Below, in pieces: positions 43,236-52,925 of a stretch of 64,000 nt of DNA. The stretch's first letter is position 1; each line of letters opens with the position of its first letter. The notes under the pieces are model-generated. The model did no database searches. It was not told where the DNA came from and worked only from the letters and a program-made list of their open reading frames with translations. This DNA is from Nodosilinea sp. P-1105 (GTDB taxonomy: Bacteria > Cyanobacteriota > Cyanobacteriia > Phormidesmidales > Phormidesmidaceae). The stretch covers positions 1 through 64,000 of the forward strand of contig NZ_SMDQ01000010.1 in the NCBI RefSeq assembly GCF_012911975.1. The letters run 5' to 3'. Both the position numbers and the translations under genes were made by a program.

Positions 43236-45137
43236 ATGCAGATCTGGCAGCCTCGACGGTGGCGATTTTATTTGAAAGCAAACCTATCTCGGCTATTTTT
43301 AGCCTTAGCAACCCTCGGAGGGGTGGCGGCGGCCATCGGCCACCTGGCCCTGGGGGGCGATATGGGGCTGTCGTGGCAGGGGTGGCTGACAATGGCCACT
43401 ATCTGTGCCACGTTTTTGGGCAATGCCCTGACCAACCTGCCCGCCGAAGTGGTGTTTTTGGGTGGGTTGGCGATTTTGTTTTTGGGGGGCATTTTAGATA
43501 CCGAAACCGCCCTGGCTGGCTTTAGCAATGGCGGCATGGTGACGGTGGGGGTGCTGTATGTGGTGGTGGCTGGGGTGCAGCAGACCGGCGGTTTAGCCTG
43601 GGTGTCGCAGCAGTTGTTGGGACTGCCCAAAAGCCAGAACCGAGCCCTGGTGAGGCTGATGGTGCCGATTATGGCCCTGAGTGCGTTGCTGAATAACACG
43701 CCGGTGGTGGCCATGTTTATTCCGGTGGTGGGGGACTGGTGCCGCAAGTTGCGGATTAACCCGTCTAAGCTGATGATTCCCCTTAGCTATGCCTCGATTT
43801 TTGGCGGGGTGTGTACCCTGATTGGCACGAGCACCAACCTGGTGGTCAACGGTCTTTTGATGGCTGAAACCGGCGGCCAGGGGCTGGCCATGCTGGATAT
43901 TACCTGGGTGGGGCTGCCCTGCGCGATCGCCGGTACCCTATTCCTGCTCCTAGCCCATCGCTGGCTTTTGCCTAACCGCAAGTCGGCCTTTAGTCCCACC
44001 GATGATCCGCGCCAGTACACCCTAGAAATGGTGGTGCCTCCGGGCAGTGCCATGGCGGGTAAAACGGTGGAGCAGGCGGGGTTGCGCCATTTGCCGGGGT
44101 TGTATTTGGCCGAAATTGCCCGCGATCGCCAGATTATTCCGGTGGTTGGCCCCCAACAACTGTTGCGCGATGGCGATCAACTGGTGTTTGTGGGGGCGGT
44201 GGATTCGATTGTGGATTTACACCGGTTAAGGGGGCTGCAACCCGCCACCGACCAGGTGTTTAAGCTCGATACGCCTCGACTGGGGCGCTGTCTGACGGAA
44301 GCCGTGGTGTCTGACACCTGCCCTTTGGTGGGGAAAACCATTCGGGAAGGGGAGTTTCGCCGTCGTTATAATGCGGTGGTGCTGGCTGTGGCCCGCAATG
44401 GCGAGCGTTTGCCCGGTAAAATTGGCGATATGTGCCTGCGCCCAGGAGATGCTCTGCTGCTGGAAACCCATCCGGGATTTGGGGAGCAGTATCGGGGCTC
44501 GAAGGACTTTTACTTGGTTAGTGTGGTGCCTGATTCAACCCCCCTAAACCACAATAAGGCCCCCCTAGCTTTGATCAGCTTAGGGGCGATGGTGGTGCTG
44601 GCCAGCTTTGGCTGGTTGTCGATGCTGCAAGCGGCTACCCTGGCGGCGGTGATGATGGTGATCAGCGGCTGCTGTGCCCCTAGTAAGGCCTTGGCCAGTG
44701 TGGAATGGTCGGTGCTCTTGGTGATTGGGGCGGCCCTGGGCCTGGGCCAAGCCATGAATAGTACTGGGGTGGCTACCGCGATCGCCAGTACCCTATTGGG
44801 GCCAGCCCACAGTAGTCCCTGGGTGGCCCTAGTGTTGATCTATGGCGTTACCACCCTGCTGACGGAGCTGGTGACTAACAATGCAGCGGCGGCTTTGACC
44901 TTCCCAGTGGCGATCGCCCTGGCCCGCAGCTTGGGGGTAGACAGTATGCCCTTTGTGATTGCAATTATGGTGGCGGCCTCGGCCAGTTTTGTCACCCCGA
45001 TTGGCTATCAGACCAATTTGATGGTGTATGGCCCCGGTGGTTATCGGTTTACGGACTTTGCCCGGATTGGGTTACCCATTAGCCTGCTGTTCTGGGGGAT
45101 TACAGTGACCGTGACCCCCTGGATATTTCCGTTCTAG
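43236..45137 (+). CDS. SLC13-family anion permease with RCK_C domains, probable sulfate transporter
   Basis: Two membrane halves (about 20-235 and 420-630) flank a cytoplasmic region with two TrkA-C/RCK_C domains (about 250-410, starting YTLEMVVPPGSAMAGKTVEQ). Family motifs are LLNNTPVVAMFIP, GTSTNLVVNGL and the C-terminal TNNAAAALTFPVAIALA and TPIGYQTNLMVYGPGGYRF. Related proteins transport sulfate or sense it (SAC1, SLT). Its position 360 bp after cysC supports sulfate. Other anions cannot be excluded. Confidence 0.85.
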   Translation: MQIWQPRRWRFYLKANLSRLFLALATLGGVAAAIGHLALGGDMGLSWQGWLTMATICATFLGNALTNLPAEVVFLGGLAILFLGGILDTETALAGFSNGGMVTVGVLYVVVAGVQQTGGLAWVSQQLLGLPKSQNRALVRLMVPIMALSALLNNTPVVAMFIPVVGDWCRKLRINPSKLMIPLSYASIFGGVCTLIGTSTNLVVNGLLMAETGGQGLAMLDITWVGLPCAIAGTLFLLLAHRWLLPNRKSAFSPTDDPRQYTLEMVVPPGSAMAGKTVEQAGLRHLPGLYLAEIARDRQIIPVVGPQQLLRDGDQLVFVGAVDSIVDLHRLRGLQPATDQVFKLDTPRLGRCLTEAVVSDTCPLVGKTIREGEFRRRYNAVVLAVARNGERLPGKIGDMCLRPGDALLLETHPGFGEQYRGSKDFYLVSVVPDSTPLNHNKAPLALISLGAMVVLASFGWLSMLQAATLAAVMMVISGCCAPSKALASVEWSVLLVIGAALGLGQAMNSTGVATAIASTLLGPAHSSPWVALVLIYGVTTLLTELVTNNAAAALTFPVAIALARSLGVDSMPFVIAIMVAASASFVTPIGYQTNLMVYGPGGYRFTDFARIGLPISLLFWGITVTVTPWIFPF

Positions 45138-45143
45138 GGGAGG

Positions 45144-45254
45144 ATCTACTGGTGCCCAGGCTTTGCCTGGGTATCTGGCTGGCGGCTCTGCCGCCCATGG
45201 GAGATGAGGCGGAGCCTCGGGGGGGCATTCCCAGGCAGAGCCTGGGAACGAGGG
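45144..45254. repeat. Four-hairpin composite repeat, copy E
   Basis: Follows the SLC13 stop codon by 7 bp; all four palindromes are kept. Confidence 0.9.
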
Positions 45255-45369
45255 TAAGGGTAGGGCAGGGTGTGCTGCAGAGGGCAAATATGCAAATGTT
45301 AGACTGGGTCTACCGTGCACCGCTGACTTGGATGCGTGACTGAGGGGTTGACCCAGAGGAGTAAACGCT

Positions 45370-46038
45370 ATGCTACCGATGGCCATGGGTGAGGTGATCA
45401 AGAATGGGGTGAGGTTTGACATGAAAAACTGGTCCCAAGGCCTGCCCGACGGTTCAGACTTACCTGAAGCGGTTGACCAGATTTTTGCACTACTAGAGGC
45501 GCGCGCTGTTGACTACCTTTTAGTCGGCGGCATTGCCTTACTTAACTATGTTGAGGGCCGCAATACTCAAGATATTGACTTTGTTTTGGCTCGACAAGAT
45601 ATTAATAAAATGCCTGAGATCGTGCTGCTGGAGGAAAATCGGGATTTTGCCCGTGGCCAGTATGGCAATTTGCAGATTGACTTGTGGCTGACCCAAAACC
45701 CCTTTTTTGAGTGGGTGAAGTTGACCCATGGCGAGGATGTCATGATTGGCGAACGCACCATTCATATTAGTGATCCGGAAGGTCTGGTTTTGCTGAAGCT
45801 ATTTGCTTTGCCATCCCTGTACCGTCAGGGCCAATTTGATCGGGTCAGTCTTTATGAGGGAGACCTGACTCAATTGCTTATGGCCTATGCCATTCATCCG
45901 GAACCGCTCTTGGAGACCCTGAGTAGGTTTGTGCTGCCTAGCGATCTAGAGGAGATCCGGCAGATTGTTCTAGAGACTGAAGCCCGAATCCGGCGGTTTA
46001 AGGCGACTCGGGAAAGGTTGGCGACAGAGGATGAGTAG
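45370..46038 (+). CDS. Nucleotidyltransferase-fold protein of unknown role
   Basis: A 222-residue protein. YLLVGGIALLNY near residue 50 followed by TQDIDFVLA near 67 matches the GG...DxD active site of minimal nucleotidyltransferases (as in AbiEii-like toxins or MNT proteins). A helical C-terminal region ends in charged residues. AGAGGAG lies 8 bases before ATG 45,370. No antitoxin-like partner is adjacent; it is flanked on both sides by four-hairpin elements. Target unknown. Confidence 0.65.
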   Translation: MLPMAMGEVIKNGVRFDMKNWSQGLPDGSDLPEAVDQIFALLEARAVDYLLVGGIALLNYVEGRNTQDIDFVLARQDINKMPEIVLLEENRDFARGQYGNLQIDLWLTQNPFFEWVKLTHGEDVMIGERTIHISDPEGLVLLKLFALPSLYRQGQFDRVSLYEGDLTQLLMAYAIHPEPLLETLSRFVLPSDLEEIRQIVLETEARIRRFKATRERLATEDE

Positions 46039-46065
46039 GGTGGCCTAGGTCTAACGTCAGGCTCA

Positions 46066-46173
46066 GATCTGGTGCCCAGACTCTGGCTGTGTAGCTGGCT
46101 GGCGGCTCTGCCGCCCACGCAAGGCGAGGCGGAGCCTCGGGGGGTATTCCCAGGCAGAGCCTGGGCACGAGGG
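46066..46173. repeat. Four-hairpin composite repeat, copy F
   Basis: Diverged copy with CCCAGACTCTGGCTG in place of the first palindrome; the remaining three are intact. Confidence 0.85.
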
Positions 46174-47057
46174 ATAAGTCTCATCACTGCCATCCGGATA
46201 GTTTTTGCAATCTTTGACAATCTTTTTTAAATGCCTAAAAGCTGGGAAAAGTACGGAGGAATTTGACAAGGTGTCCGGGATTCAGGTTTTAAGCTTGTAA
46301 AAGAAAATAACAACCGCAGCTTGTGCCTCGCTTAGAGAGGCCTGTTTGCAGGGGGGCTTTGACGGTCGCGTTAGATCTCAGTCTCTTTGCCCTAGCCATG
46401 ACTGTCATTTGGTGACGGGCTAGATCATAGGGAAGCTGTGGCAAAAGGTAGAAGGTAGAAGGCAAAAGGTAGAAGGTAGAAGGCAAAAGGCAAAAGGCAA
46501 AAGGCAAAAGGCAAAAGGCAAAAGGCAAAAGGCAAAAGGCAAAAGGCAAAAGGCAGAAGGTAGTAGGTAGTAGGTAGAAGGCAAAGGGCAAAAGGTAGAA
46601 GGGGAATCCCTTATGTGAAAGGGGTTTTGCCGCCCATAAATAGCAGTGCCATTTCCGCCTCAGAGTACTAGTGCAGCGTCAAGTCTTGAATTTAGGGTTT
46701 CCAGATGTAGAGATTTGGTGGCATCAAGGTCCGAAATCCCCTCCTTTGGAGGCCTGCGCTGAGCTTGTCGAAGTGGGTAGGGGTGGGTCAAGCAAGCCCG
46801 AAGAACCCACCCCGCCCTCCGGGCACCCCTCCCAGGAAGGGACATTTTGGGATTTCCTGGAGCATAGAGACAGGGCAATTGATGGTTGAGTCTCTGACTG
46901 TGGCACTAGCAACTGGTCATTCGATACCGTACTTGAGACACTGTACTCGGCAGCAGCACAGGCGCCCCTATCTGAAAGCGGCGGTCAAGATAGCCAGCTC
47001 ACGATCAGGACCAGCTACAATGCTTGGTAACTAGGTTATTTTCCGATATGGATCGAT
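46174..47057. other. Repeat-filled intergenic region without genes
   Basis: Together with copy F this makes 1,019 bp free of genes. It holds a heptamer array (46,441-46,602), a CAGAGTACTAGTG element at 46,661, and a GGGAGGGG-type inverted module (46,737-46,845) that includes CTGAGCTTGTCGAAGTGG. The AT-rich part 46,180-46,320 carries no readable frame. Confidence 0.6.
46441..46602. repeat. Heptamer array, AAAAGGC / AGAAGGT variants
   Basis: About 22 heptamers of mixed sequence. A central block of about ten AAAAGGC units is bordered by AGAAGGT and TAGTAGG variants. Followed by GGGAATCCC and, 59 bp on, CAGAGTACTAGTG, the same layout as at 29,554. Confidence 0.92.
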
Positions 47058-47366
47058 ATGGATGCAGAACGTCTGATTTTAGAAACAGATGCAGCCGGCA
47101 ATCTGAAGCAGGTGCCCAGACTGCCGGCTAATAAGCAGCTTGAGGTCATTTTCTTAGTGATCGCAGATGTAGATGGCCTGTCGCCATCATTATCATCACC
47201 CCAAAGCTCTTTAAGTCCAGTTGAGGCTACTGTAGATCATCATGAGGATTGGCCAAGTCGAAAGGCGGCTGTTCAAAAGATAAATGATCTGCAGCTGCGC
47301 TTAAAAAACATCTACGGTGAGTTCTCAGAAGCGACTCAAATGCTGCATGATGATCGGGGACGTTAG
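47058..47366 (+). CDS. Putative antitoxin partner of the PIN-domain protein
   Basis: A 102-residue protein with a short beta-rich N-terminal half (RLILETDAAGNLKQVPRLP, then a hydrophobic strand) and a helical C-terminal half with SRKAAVQKINDLQLRLKNIYGEF. The pattern fits VapB-type antitoxins of cyanobacteria, but no DNA-binding family is certain. It ends 2 bp before the PIN-domain gene, the usual antitoxin-toxin order. Confidence 0.6.
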   Translation: MDAERLILETDAAGNLKQVPRLPANKQLEVIFLVIADVDGLSPSLSSPQSSLSPVEATVDHHEDWPSRKAAVQKINDLQLRLKNIYGEFSEATQMLHDDRGR

Positions 47367-47368
47367 CG

Positions 47369-47800
47369 TTGAAGGATCTCGTTATTGACAGTAGTGTTGT
47401 TATTAAGTGGATCGTTCCTCAAGCTTGTTCTAAGAAAGCAGGAGAGGTGCTTACTGTCTATCAAGCTGGCGGCCTTAGACTTTTAGCTCCTGATCTTTTG
47501 AATGCAGAAGTTGGCAATATTCTGTGGAAATATCATTCCTTTCAGGGGTTGACTAAAAGTGATGTACAGGAAGCTCTAGAGGCTTTCAAGGATCTAGAGT
47601 GGTCTATAACTCCATCAAACTTACTACTAGATGATGCTTTGAATCTAGCTATTGATTATAGAAGAACGGTTTATGACTCGTTATTTATTGCTCTGGCTCT
47701 TCGGGAGGGTTGTCAGTTGGTCACCGCCGATGAGCGCTTGGTTAATGCTGTGTCTCAGAAATTACCTCAAGTGGTTTTACTATCCTCTTGGTCAGGTTAG
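47369..47800 (+). CDS. PIN-domain ribonuclease, VapC-like toxin
   Basis: A 143-residue PIN domain. Acidic residues expected for Mg2+ binding are in VIDSSVVIKW (Asp7), LNAEVGNILW (near 47), VYDSLFIALA and TADERLV. The only usual start is TTG 47,369, because the frame closes at TGA 47,351. VapC toxins cleave tRNA or rRNA; the target is unknown. The translational coupling to the upstream gene (2-bp gap) supports a toxin-antitoxin module, located in a repeat-rich gap of the exopolysaccharide locus. Confidence 0.85.
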   Translation: MKDLVIDSSVVIKWIVPQACSKKAGEVLTVYQAGGLRLLAPDLLNAEVGNILWKYHSFQGLTKSDVQEALEAFKDLEWSITPSNLLLDDALNLAIDYRRTVYDSLFIALALREGCQLVTADERLVNAVSQKLPQVVLLSSWSG

Positions 47801-48233
47801 TAAGGCAACCAATTGCTTAGTGATGTGAGAATGTAGTAACGATTGCGAGCGTTGGGGGTTGACCCAGACGAGGTTTAGTGGGTTGTGGGGAGGGGATCCT
47901 AGCCAACCCACCCCTGCCCCTCCCAGGAGGGGATCCTAGCCACTACTCCTAACTGACTCAGCTCAATTGTACTGAAGGTAATTTAATGACTTCATGCCAA
48001 ATCTTTGGATTTTCATACGTAAAAAGGAACCTCTGAAATCAATTTTGGTCTATATCAATGAGGCTCATAAACAGCCTTTTTTGAATCGCTTGAGTTAGAG
48101 TCATTCAACCAGTATCAGCGCATCTACCTGTTGTTTTTTCTGTGCATCTAACCGGTAAAGATTACTACCAATCTTTGCTTCAGTCTTAAAACTTGATGCC
48201 CCAGAAGTTCCAGAAAGAAGCAGGTAAACTATT
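47801..48233. other. Intergenic region before wbaP-like gene
   Basis: Contains a GGGAGGGG-type inverted repeat (about 47,894-47,940) with two GGGGATCCTAGCCA copies. The last 240 bp are AT-rich and probably hold the promoter of the next gene; no gene is seen. Confidence 0.45.
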
Positions 48234-49682
48234 ATGTCCAGCCTTGATTTGCTTGCCAAAGTAGAGCAGAAACAGTTACTTGATCTACGCCAGTCTAAAA
48301 GCCCCAGTTCGTTTCGCAAAGGCACTCGATTTGTTTGGTTTCGCAGCATCAGTTTGATAACAACGGATGCCCTGGCCCTGAGCCTGGCCTGGCTGGGGGC
48401 GAGCTATACCTCGGTGTTAGCAGACCCAAGTTACGAACTGGCCACCCGTTTCTCGATGATTCCCCCGGTGCTGGGGATTGGCTATGGAATTTTGGCGGCT
48501 GGAAATTTTTACTACAGCGGTAGTGCCCGTAAGGACTATGTGGGCTTGATTAAGGCCACGACCCTGGTGGCAATGGTGATGTTGCTGTTGCTTTGGTCTT
48601 TTCAGATCGCGATTCCAGCCGGACTGTGGGCCCATAGTTTACTGTTTTGGCTACTGGCGATGGTGTTGGTCACCCTGGGCCGGTTTGTGGTGGATCGGGT
48701 GACTAATCAGCTACGCCAGGTGGGGTTTGGGCTTTACCCGGTGGTGTTGATTGCAGACAAGCCAAAACAGGCGACGGCGGCGGCAACGGTTAAGCAAGAG
48801 AGCCACTACAAAATTGTCGAGGTGATGGAGGCTGAGGCGCTAGATAAGGATCAGCGCCAGGCTACTCTGGAAAGGCTGAGCCAGTTGGGAGCAATTGAGG
48901 TTTTGGTGGATTGGCAAGCGATCAATCATCGCTTGTTTATCTGCGGCTTGTTTCAGTCGGCGGGCTTTACCTTGCGGATTTTGCCCAGTGAAGAGCTGCC
49001 GCCCCCCGGTACCCTGTACTACACGTCCATTGGCAATAAACTTTGTCTATCTTGCACCCCGTTTGTGTTGTCAGGGCTGGAGTTTTGGACCAAGCGGGTG
49101 GTGGATGTGTTGGCCGCGAGTACGGCGGTGGTGCTGGCTTCGCCGCTGTATCTGCTGATTGCCTTGTTGATCTATATCGACTCGCCGGGGCCAATTTTCT
49201 ATAAACAAACCCGGATTGGCCTGAAGAATAAACCGTTTCAGGTTTGGAAGTTTCGTACCATGGTGCCCAATGCAGACAAGCTGCAAAAGCAGCTGGAGGC
49301 GCAGAATGAAACGAAGGATGGGGTGTTGTTTAAGATTAAGGATGACCCCCGGATTACTCGGGTCGGTAAGGTGCTGCGTGCCTACAGCCTGGATGAGCTG
49401 CCCCAGTTGTTTAATGTTGCCCTGGGGGAGATGAGTCTGGTGGGACCACGGCCCTTGCCCCTGCGGGATGTGGAAAAGTTTTCGCGCCATCACCACATTC
49501 GCCAGGAGGTGTTGCCGGGAATTACGGGGCTGTGGCAGATTTCCGGGCGATCGGACATTATTGATTTTGAGGAAGCTTACCAGCTTGATTTGACCTACAT
49601 TACCCGCTGGTCGATTTGGCTCGATTTGCAGATTTTGTTCAAAACCGTGGGCGTGGTGGTGCAAAAGTCGGGGGCCTACTAA
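48234..49682 (+). CDS. Exopolysaccharide-initiating sugar-1-phosphate transferase (WbaP/WcaJ type)
   Basis: A 482-aa polyprenyl-phosphate glycosylphosphotransferase. About five N-terminal membrane helices, a CoA-binding-like middle domain, and a C-terminal transferase domain starting KRVVDVLAAS near residue 285, with FYKQTRIGLKNKPFQVWKF, DELPQLFNVALGEMSLVGP and GITGLWQISGRSD. It transfers glucose- or galactose-1-phosphate to undecaprenyl phosphate at the inner membrane, the first step of repeat-unit synthesis. Sugar specificity cannot be told. Confidence 0.93.
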   Translation: MSSLDLLAKVEQKQLLDLRQSKSPSSFRKGTRFVWFRSISLITTDALALSLAWLGASYTSVLADPSYELATRFSMIPPVLGIGYGILAAGNFYYSGSARKDYVGLIKATTLVAMVMLLLLWSFQIAIPAGLWAHSLLFWLLAMVLVTLGRFVVDRVTNQLRQVGFGLYPVVLIADKPKQATAAATVKQESHYKIVEVMEAEALDKDQRQATLERLSQLGAIEVLVDWQAINHRLFICGLFQSAGFTLRILPSEELPPPGTLYYTSIGNKLCLSCTPFVLSGLEFWTKRVVDVLAASTAVVLASPLYLLIALLIYIDSPGPIFYKQTRIGLKNKPFQVWKFRTMVPNADKLQKQLEAQNETKDGVLFKIKDDPRITRVGKVLRAYSLDELPQLFNVALGEMSLVGPRPLPLRDVEKFSRHHHIRQEVLPGITGLWQISGRSDIIDFEEAYQLDLTYITRWSIWLDLQILFKTVGVVVQKSGAY

Positions 49683-49699
49683 TAAAGGCTCAGTTGATA

Positions 49700-49851
49700 G
49701 TCCTGAGACCCTTGTGGGCAGGGCTTTCCCTCCATCCCCCAGCCCCTTCCTCCCAAAAGGGGCTACTAAGTACACATAAGTCCTGAGCCCCTTGTGGGCA
49801 GGGCTTTCCCTCCATCCCCCAGCCCCTTCCTCCCATTTTGGGAGGAAGGGG
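49700..49851. repeat. Direct repeat, about 60 bp, 80-bp period, with hairpin
   Basis: GTCCTGAG(A/C)CCCTTGTGGGC, continuing AGGGCTTTCCCTCCATCCCC, occurs at 49,700 and 49,780. The second copy ends with CCCCTTCCTCCCA pairing with TGGGAGGAAGGGG, a strong hairpin after the wbaP-like gene. Confidence 0.88.
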
Positions 49852-49942
49852 GGCCGGATTTAAACAGACGGCTAGGTGCTGACGTGCTGACTGTGGCCCG
49901 ATAAAGTTGCAGTTGCCCCTAACTATTTAGATTATTAAACCT

Positions 49943-50956
49943 ATGAATGTTTTAATTACCGGTGTGGCAGGCTTTATTGGCCATGCTTTGGCGCAGAAAC
50001 TTCTGGCTGAAGGCAACCAGGTTTGGGGATTAGATAATTTGAATTCATATTACAGTGTCACCCTAAAGCAGGACCGCTTAAAAACGATTCAAGGTCATCA
50101 AAATTTTGTCTTTCATCCCGTTGATTTATGCGATCGCGAGGCATTATTGGCCCTGTTTGAAGCTAATCAATTTGACTATGTAGTACACTTGGCGGCCCAG
50201 GCCGGGGTGCGCTACTCTTTGGAAAATCCCTTTGCCTACAGCGATAGCAATTTAACAGGGTTTCTCAATATCCTGGAGGCCTGTCGGCACCATCCACCGA
50301 AACACCTGGTGTTTGCCTCGTCGAGTTCGGTGTATGGCGCTAATCAAAAGGTACCCTTTGCCACGTCGGATTTCGTGGATCACCCAGTTTCTCTCTATGC
50401 GGCCACCAAAAAGGCCAATGAGTTGATGGCCCATGCCTACAGCCATCTTTACCAAATTCCAATGACTGGGCTGCGCTTTTTTACGGTCTATGGTCCCTGG
50501 GGTCGGCCTGATATGGCCTACTTTAAGTTTGTGGATGCGATCGCCAATAACCGTCCCATTGAGGTCTACAACCATGGCCGGATGAAGCGCGACTTTACCT
50601 ACATTGACGATGTGGTGGAAGGTATTTTGCGGGTCATGACCCATATTCCCCAGAGTTTAGCTGACGTGCCGGACAATGCTAGCCAAGCGCTGTACAAGGT
50701 CTATAACCTGGGTAACCACCAGCCGGTGGAACTATTGCACTTTATTCAAGTGATTGAGCAGGCCATGGGCAAACCGGCAGAGCTGGTGATGAAGCCGATG
50801 CAGCCTGGCGATGTCGTGGCTACCTATGCCGATGTTAGCGACCTGCAAGCGGATATTGGCTTTTCCCCCAGTACCCCCTTAGAAACCGGGATCGCTAAGT
50901 TCGTCGATTGGTATAAAGCCTATTACGGGAATGCCGCCTCTTACTCCGCCGCTTGA
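49943..50956 (+). CDS. UDP-glucuronate 4-epimerase-like SDR enzyme
   Basis: NAD-binding ITGVAGFIGHALAQKLL at the start, catalytic SSSSVYG and YAATKKANELMAH, and the KRDFTYIDDVVEGI motif. Length 337 aa. The sequence pattern, including RFFTVYGPWGRPDMAYFKF, is that of epimerases giving UDP-galacturonate (LspL/Cap1J type) rather than UDP-glucose epimerase. It would supply a uronic acid for the polysaccharide. Confidence 0.88.
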   Translation: MNVLITGVAGFIGHALAQKLLAEGNQVWGLDNLNSYYSVTLKQDRLKTIQGHQNFVFHPVDLCDREALLALFEANQFDYVVHLAAQAGVRYSLENPFAYSDSNLTGFLNILEACRHHPPKHLVFASSSSVYGANQKVPFATSDFVDHPVSLYAATKKANELMAHAYSHLYQIPMTGLRFFTVYGPWGRPDMAYFKFVDAIANNRPIEVYNHGRMKRDFTYIDDVVEGILRVMTHIPQSLADVPDNASQALYKVYNLGNHQPVELLHFIQVIEQAMGKPAELVMKPMQPGDVVATYADVSDLQADIGFSPSTPLETGIAKFVDWYKAYYGNAASYSAA

Positions 50957-51006
50957 GCCCTGCATGCTCGGTTACTCGAGCTGACTTATCCTAAGTTTTC
51001 CTGTTT

Positions 51007-52881
51007 ATGAAAAAACATACCAAGCGTGTTCGTAGTAGCTCTCTGATTGATGATATTCGCCAACTGCTCACCTTTGTTAGCCGCCGCCGTCGTCGTCAGT
51101 TAGCGGCTCTACTGGGGTTAATGATTGTCTCCTCCTTGAGCGAAATGGTCAGCCTGGGGGCGGTTTTTCCGTTCTTAGGTGCCCTTAGCAACCCGGATCA
51201 ACTGCTGAATGCGCCCCAATGGCAGGGGATTCTAAGCGTCTTTAATATCAATTCTCAGCAGCAGCTGGTGTATTGGCTGGCTATTGCCTTTATTGCGGCG
51301 GCCCTAATCGCCAATGGCCTGCGCTTGCTGACCATTAATGCCAAGGTGCGCCTATCGGCAGCCATGGGGAGCGATCTGAGTACGCAAATTTATCAAAAAA
51401 CCCTGCAGCAGCCCTATAGCTTCCATGTGCGGCACAACAGCAGTGACCTGATGGAAACCATTACCGCTGACACTAAGCGGCTGACAAGCTCAGTCCTGAC
51501 CCCCCTGCTGACCATTTTGACCGACGCCCTGCTAACGGTTTCTCTGGTGGGGGCGTTGATTTTGATTGATGGCCGGATTGCCATTGCCGCTGCCGTGATT
51601 TTGGGCGGTACCTATGCTCTGATCTACCGAGCCCGTCAAAGGCTACTAAAGCGCAATAGTAAGATTATCGCTAAGGCTGGCCAGCGCCGGATCAAGGCGG
51701 TGCAGGAGGGCCTGGGCGGTATTCGCGATGTTTTAATTGCTAATAACCAAGGCTATTTCTGCCAAACCTTTGGTCAGGCCGAAAATTCCCTGAAACGATC
51801 GGAAGCTAAAAACGCTTTAATCGCCCAAACCCCGAAGTTTGTGATGGAAGCGATCGCCATGACGGCCATTGCTCTGCTGGCTCTGGCTATGGGGCGCGAT
51901 GGCGACTTTAGCCAGGCGGTGCCGGTACTGGGCAGCTTGACCTTGGGGGCTAAGCGGTTATTACCAGCTCTGCAGGAAATGTTTTCTTCCCTCGCTAAGA
52001 TCCAGGGGGCTAGAGCATCCCTAGATCGGGCGTTGCTGGCCTTACGGCGGCCGGTTGACCCGCTGTTGTTGCTGCCCACTCCCACCGAGCATGTGCCTTT
52101 GACCCGGGACCTGCGTCTGGAGCATGTCTGGTTTCGCTATGGGGAAGACGGCGATTGGATTTTGCGGGACCTGAACCTAACCATTGCCGCCAAAACGACT
52201 GTGGCGTTTGTGGGTAGCACTGGCAGTGGCAAAAGCACCACCGCTGATTTGATCATGGGCTTACTACAACCCCAGAAGGGTACTCTGCTAGCTGATGGCC
52301 AGCCCTTGCAAGGAGACTATTTAAGACGGTGGCAACAGGGTATTGCCCATGTGCCCCAAAGCATTTTTTTGATGGATGCCACCATTGCTGAAAACATCGC
52401 CTTTGGGGTTCCCCCCAAGCTGATTGACTTTGAGCGGGTGCGTCGGGCCGCCAAGCTGGCTCAAATTGATGACCATATCAGCCAGCTCCCTGCCGGGTAC
52501 GACAGCTATGTGGGGGAACGGGGGATTCGGCTCAGTGGAGGACAGCGGCAGCGGATTGGCATTGCCCGCGCCCTGTATCGCGATGCGTCGGTGATTGTGT
52601 TTGATGAGGCCACCAGTGCTTTAGATAATGCTACTGAGCAGGAGGTAATGGCCGCAATTGAGGGATTGAGCGGGGAATTTACGATTATTTTGATTGCCCA
52701 CCGATTGAGTACAGTAGAGCACTGTGATTTGGTGGTGGAGTTAAGCCAAGGACAAGTAAAAGCCAAGGGAACTTATGGGGAGTTGTTTACAGATTTAGAA
52801 AGCGTCAATACATCTAACTTTCGCGACATGAAGCTTAGCGAGAAGAATAAAAAAATAGAGACAACTCGCCATAATATCTAA
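51007..52881 (+). CDS. ABC transporter, fused permease and ATPase (PglK/MsbA-like flippase)
   Basis: Six N-terminal membrane helices (about 30-330) and a C-terminal ATPase: Walker A GSTGSGKST near residue 402, signature LSGGQRQRIGIARAL near 508, Walker B VIVFDEATSALD near 530, and the switch histidine in AHRLS. This type flips lipid-linked sugars. The last 30 residues (SVNTSNFRDMKLSEKNKKIE) come from AT-rich DNA unlike the rest of the gene, so the composition break of the region falls inside its 3' end. Confidence 0.9.
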   Translation: MKKHTKRVRSSSLIDDIRQLLTFVSRRRRRQLAALLGLMIVSSLSEMVSLGAVFPFLGALSNPDQLLNAPQWQGILSVFNINSQQQLVYWLAIAFIAAALIANGLRLLTINAKVRLSAAMGSDLSTQIYQKTLQQPYSFHVRHNSSDLMETITADTKRLTSSVLTPLLTILTDALLTVSLVGALILIDGRIAIAAAVILGGTYALIYRARQRLLKRNSKIIAKAGQRRIKAVQEGLGGIRDVLIANNQGYFCQTFGQAENSLKRSEAKNALIAQTPKFVMEAIAMTAIALLALAMGRDGDFSQAVPVLGSLTLGAKRLLPALQEMFSSLAKIQGARASLDRALLALRRPVDPLLLLPTPTEHVPLTRDLRLEHVWFRYGEDGDWILRDLNLTIAAKTTVAFVGSTGSGKSTTADLIMGLLQPQKGTLLADGQPLQGDYLRRWQQGIAHVPQSIFLMDATIAENIAFGVPPKLIDFERVRRAAKLAQIDDHISQLPAGYDSYVGERGIRLSGGQRQRIGIARALYRDASVIVFDEATSALDNATEQEVMAAIEGLSGEFTIILIAHRLSTVEHCDLVVELSQGQVKAKGTYGELFTDLESVNTSNFRDMKLSEKNKKIETTRHNI

Positions 52882-52925
52882 AAACCAACAGATTCTATTG
52901 CTTAAGCATAGGTACATTATCAGCC

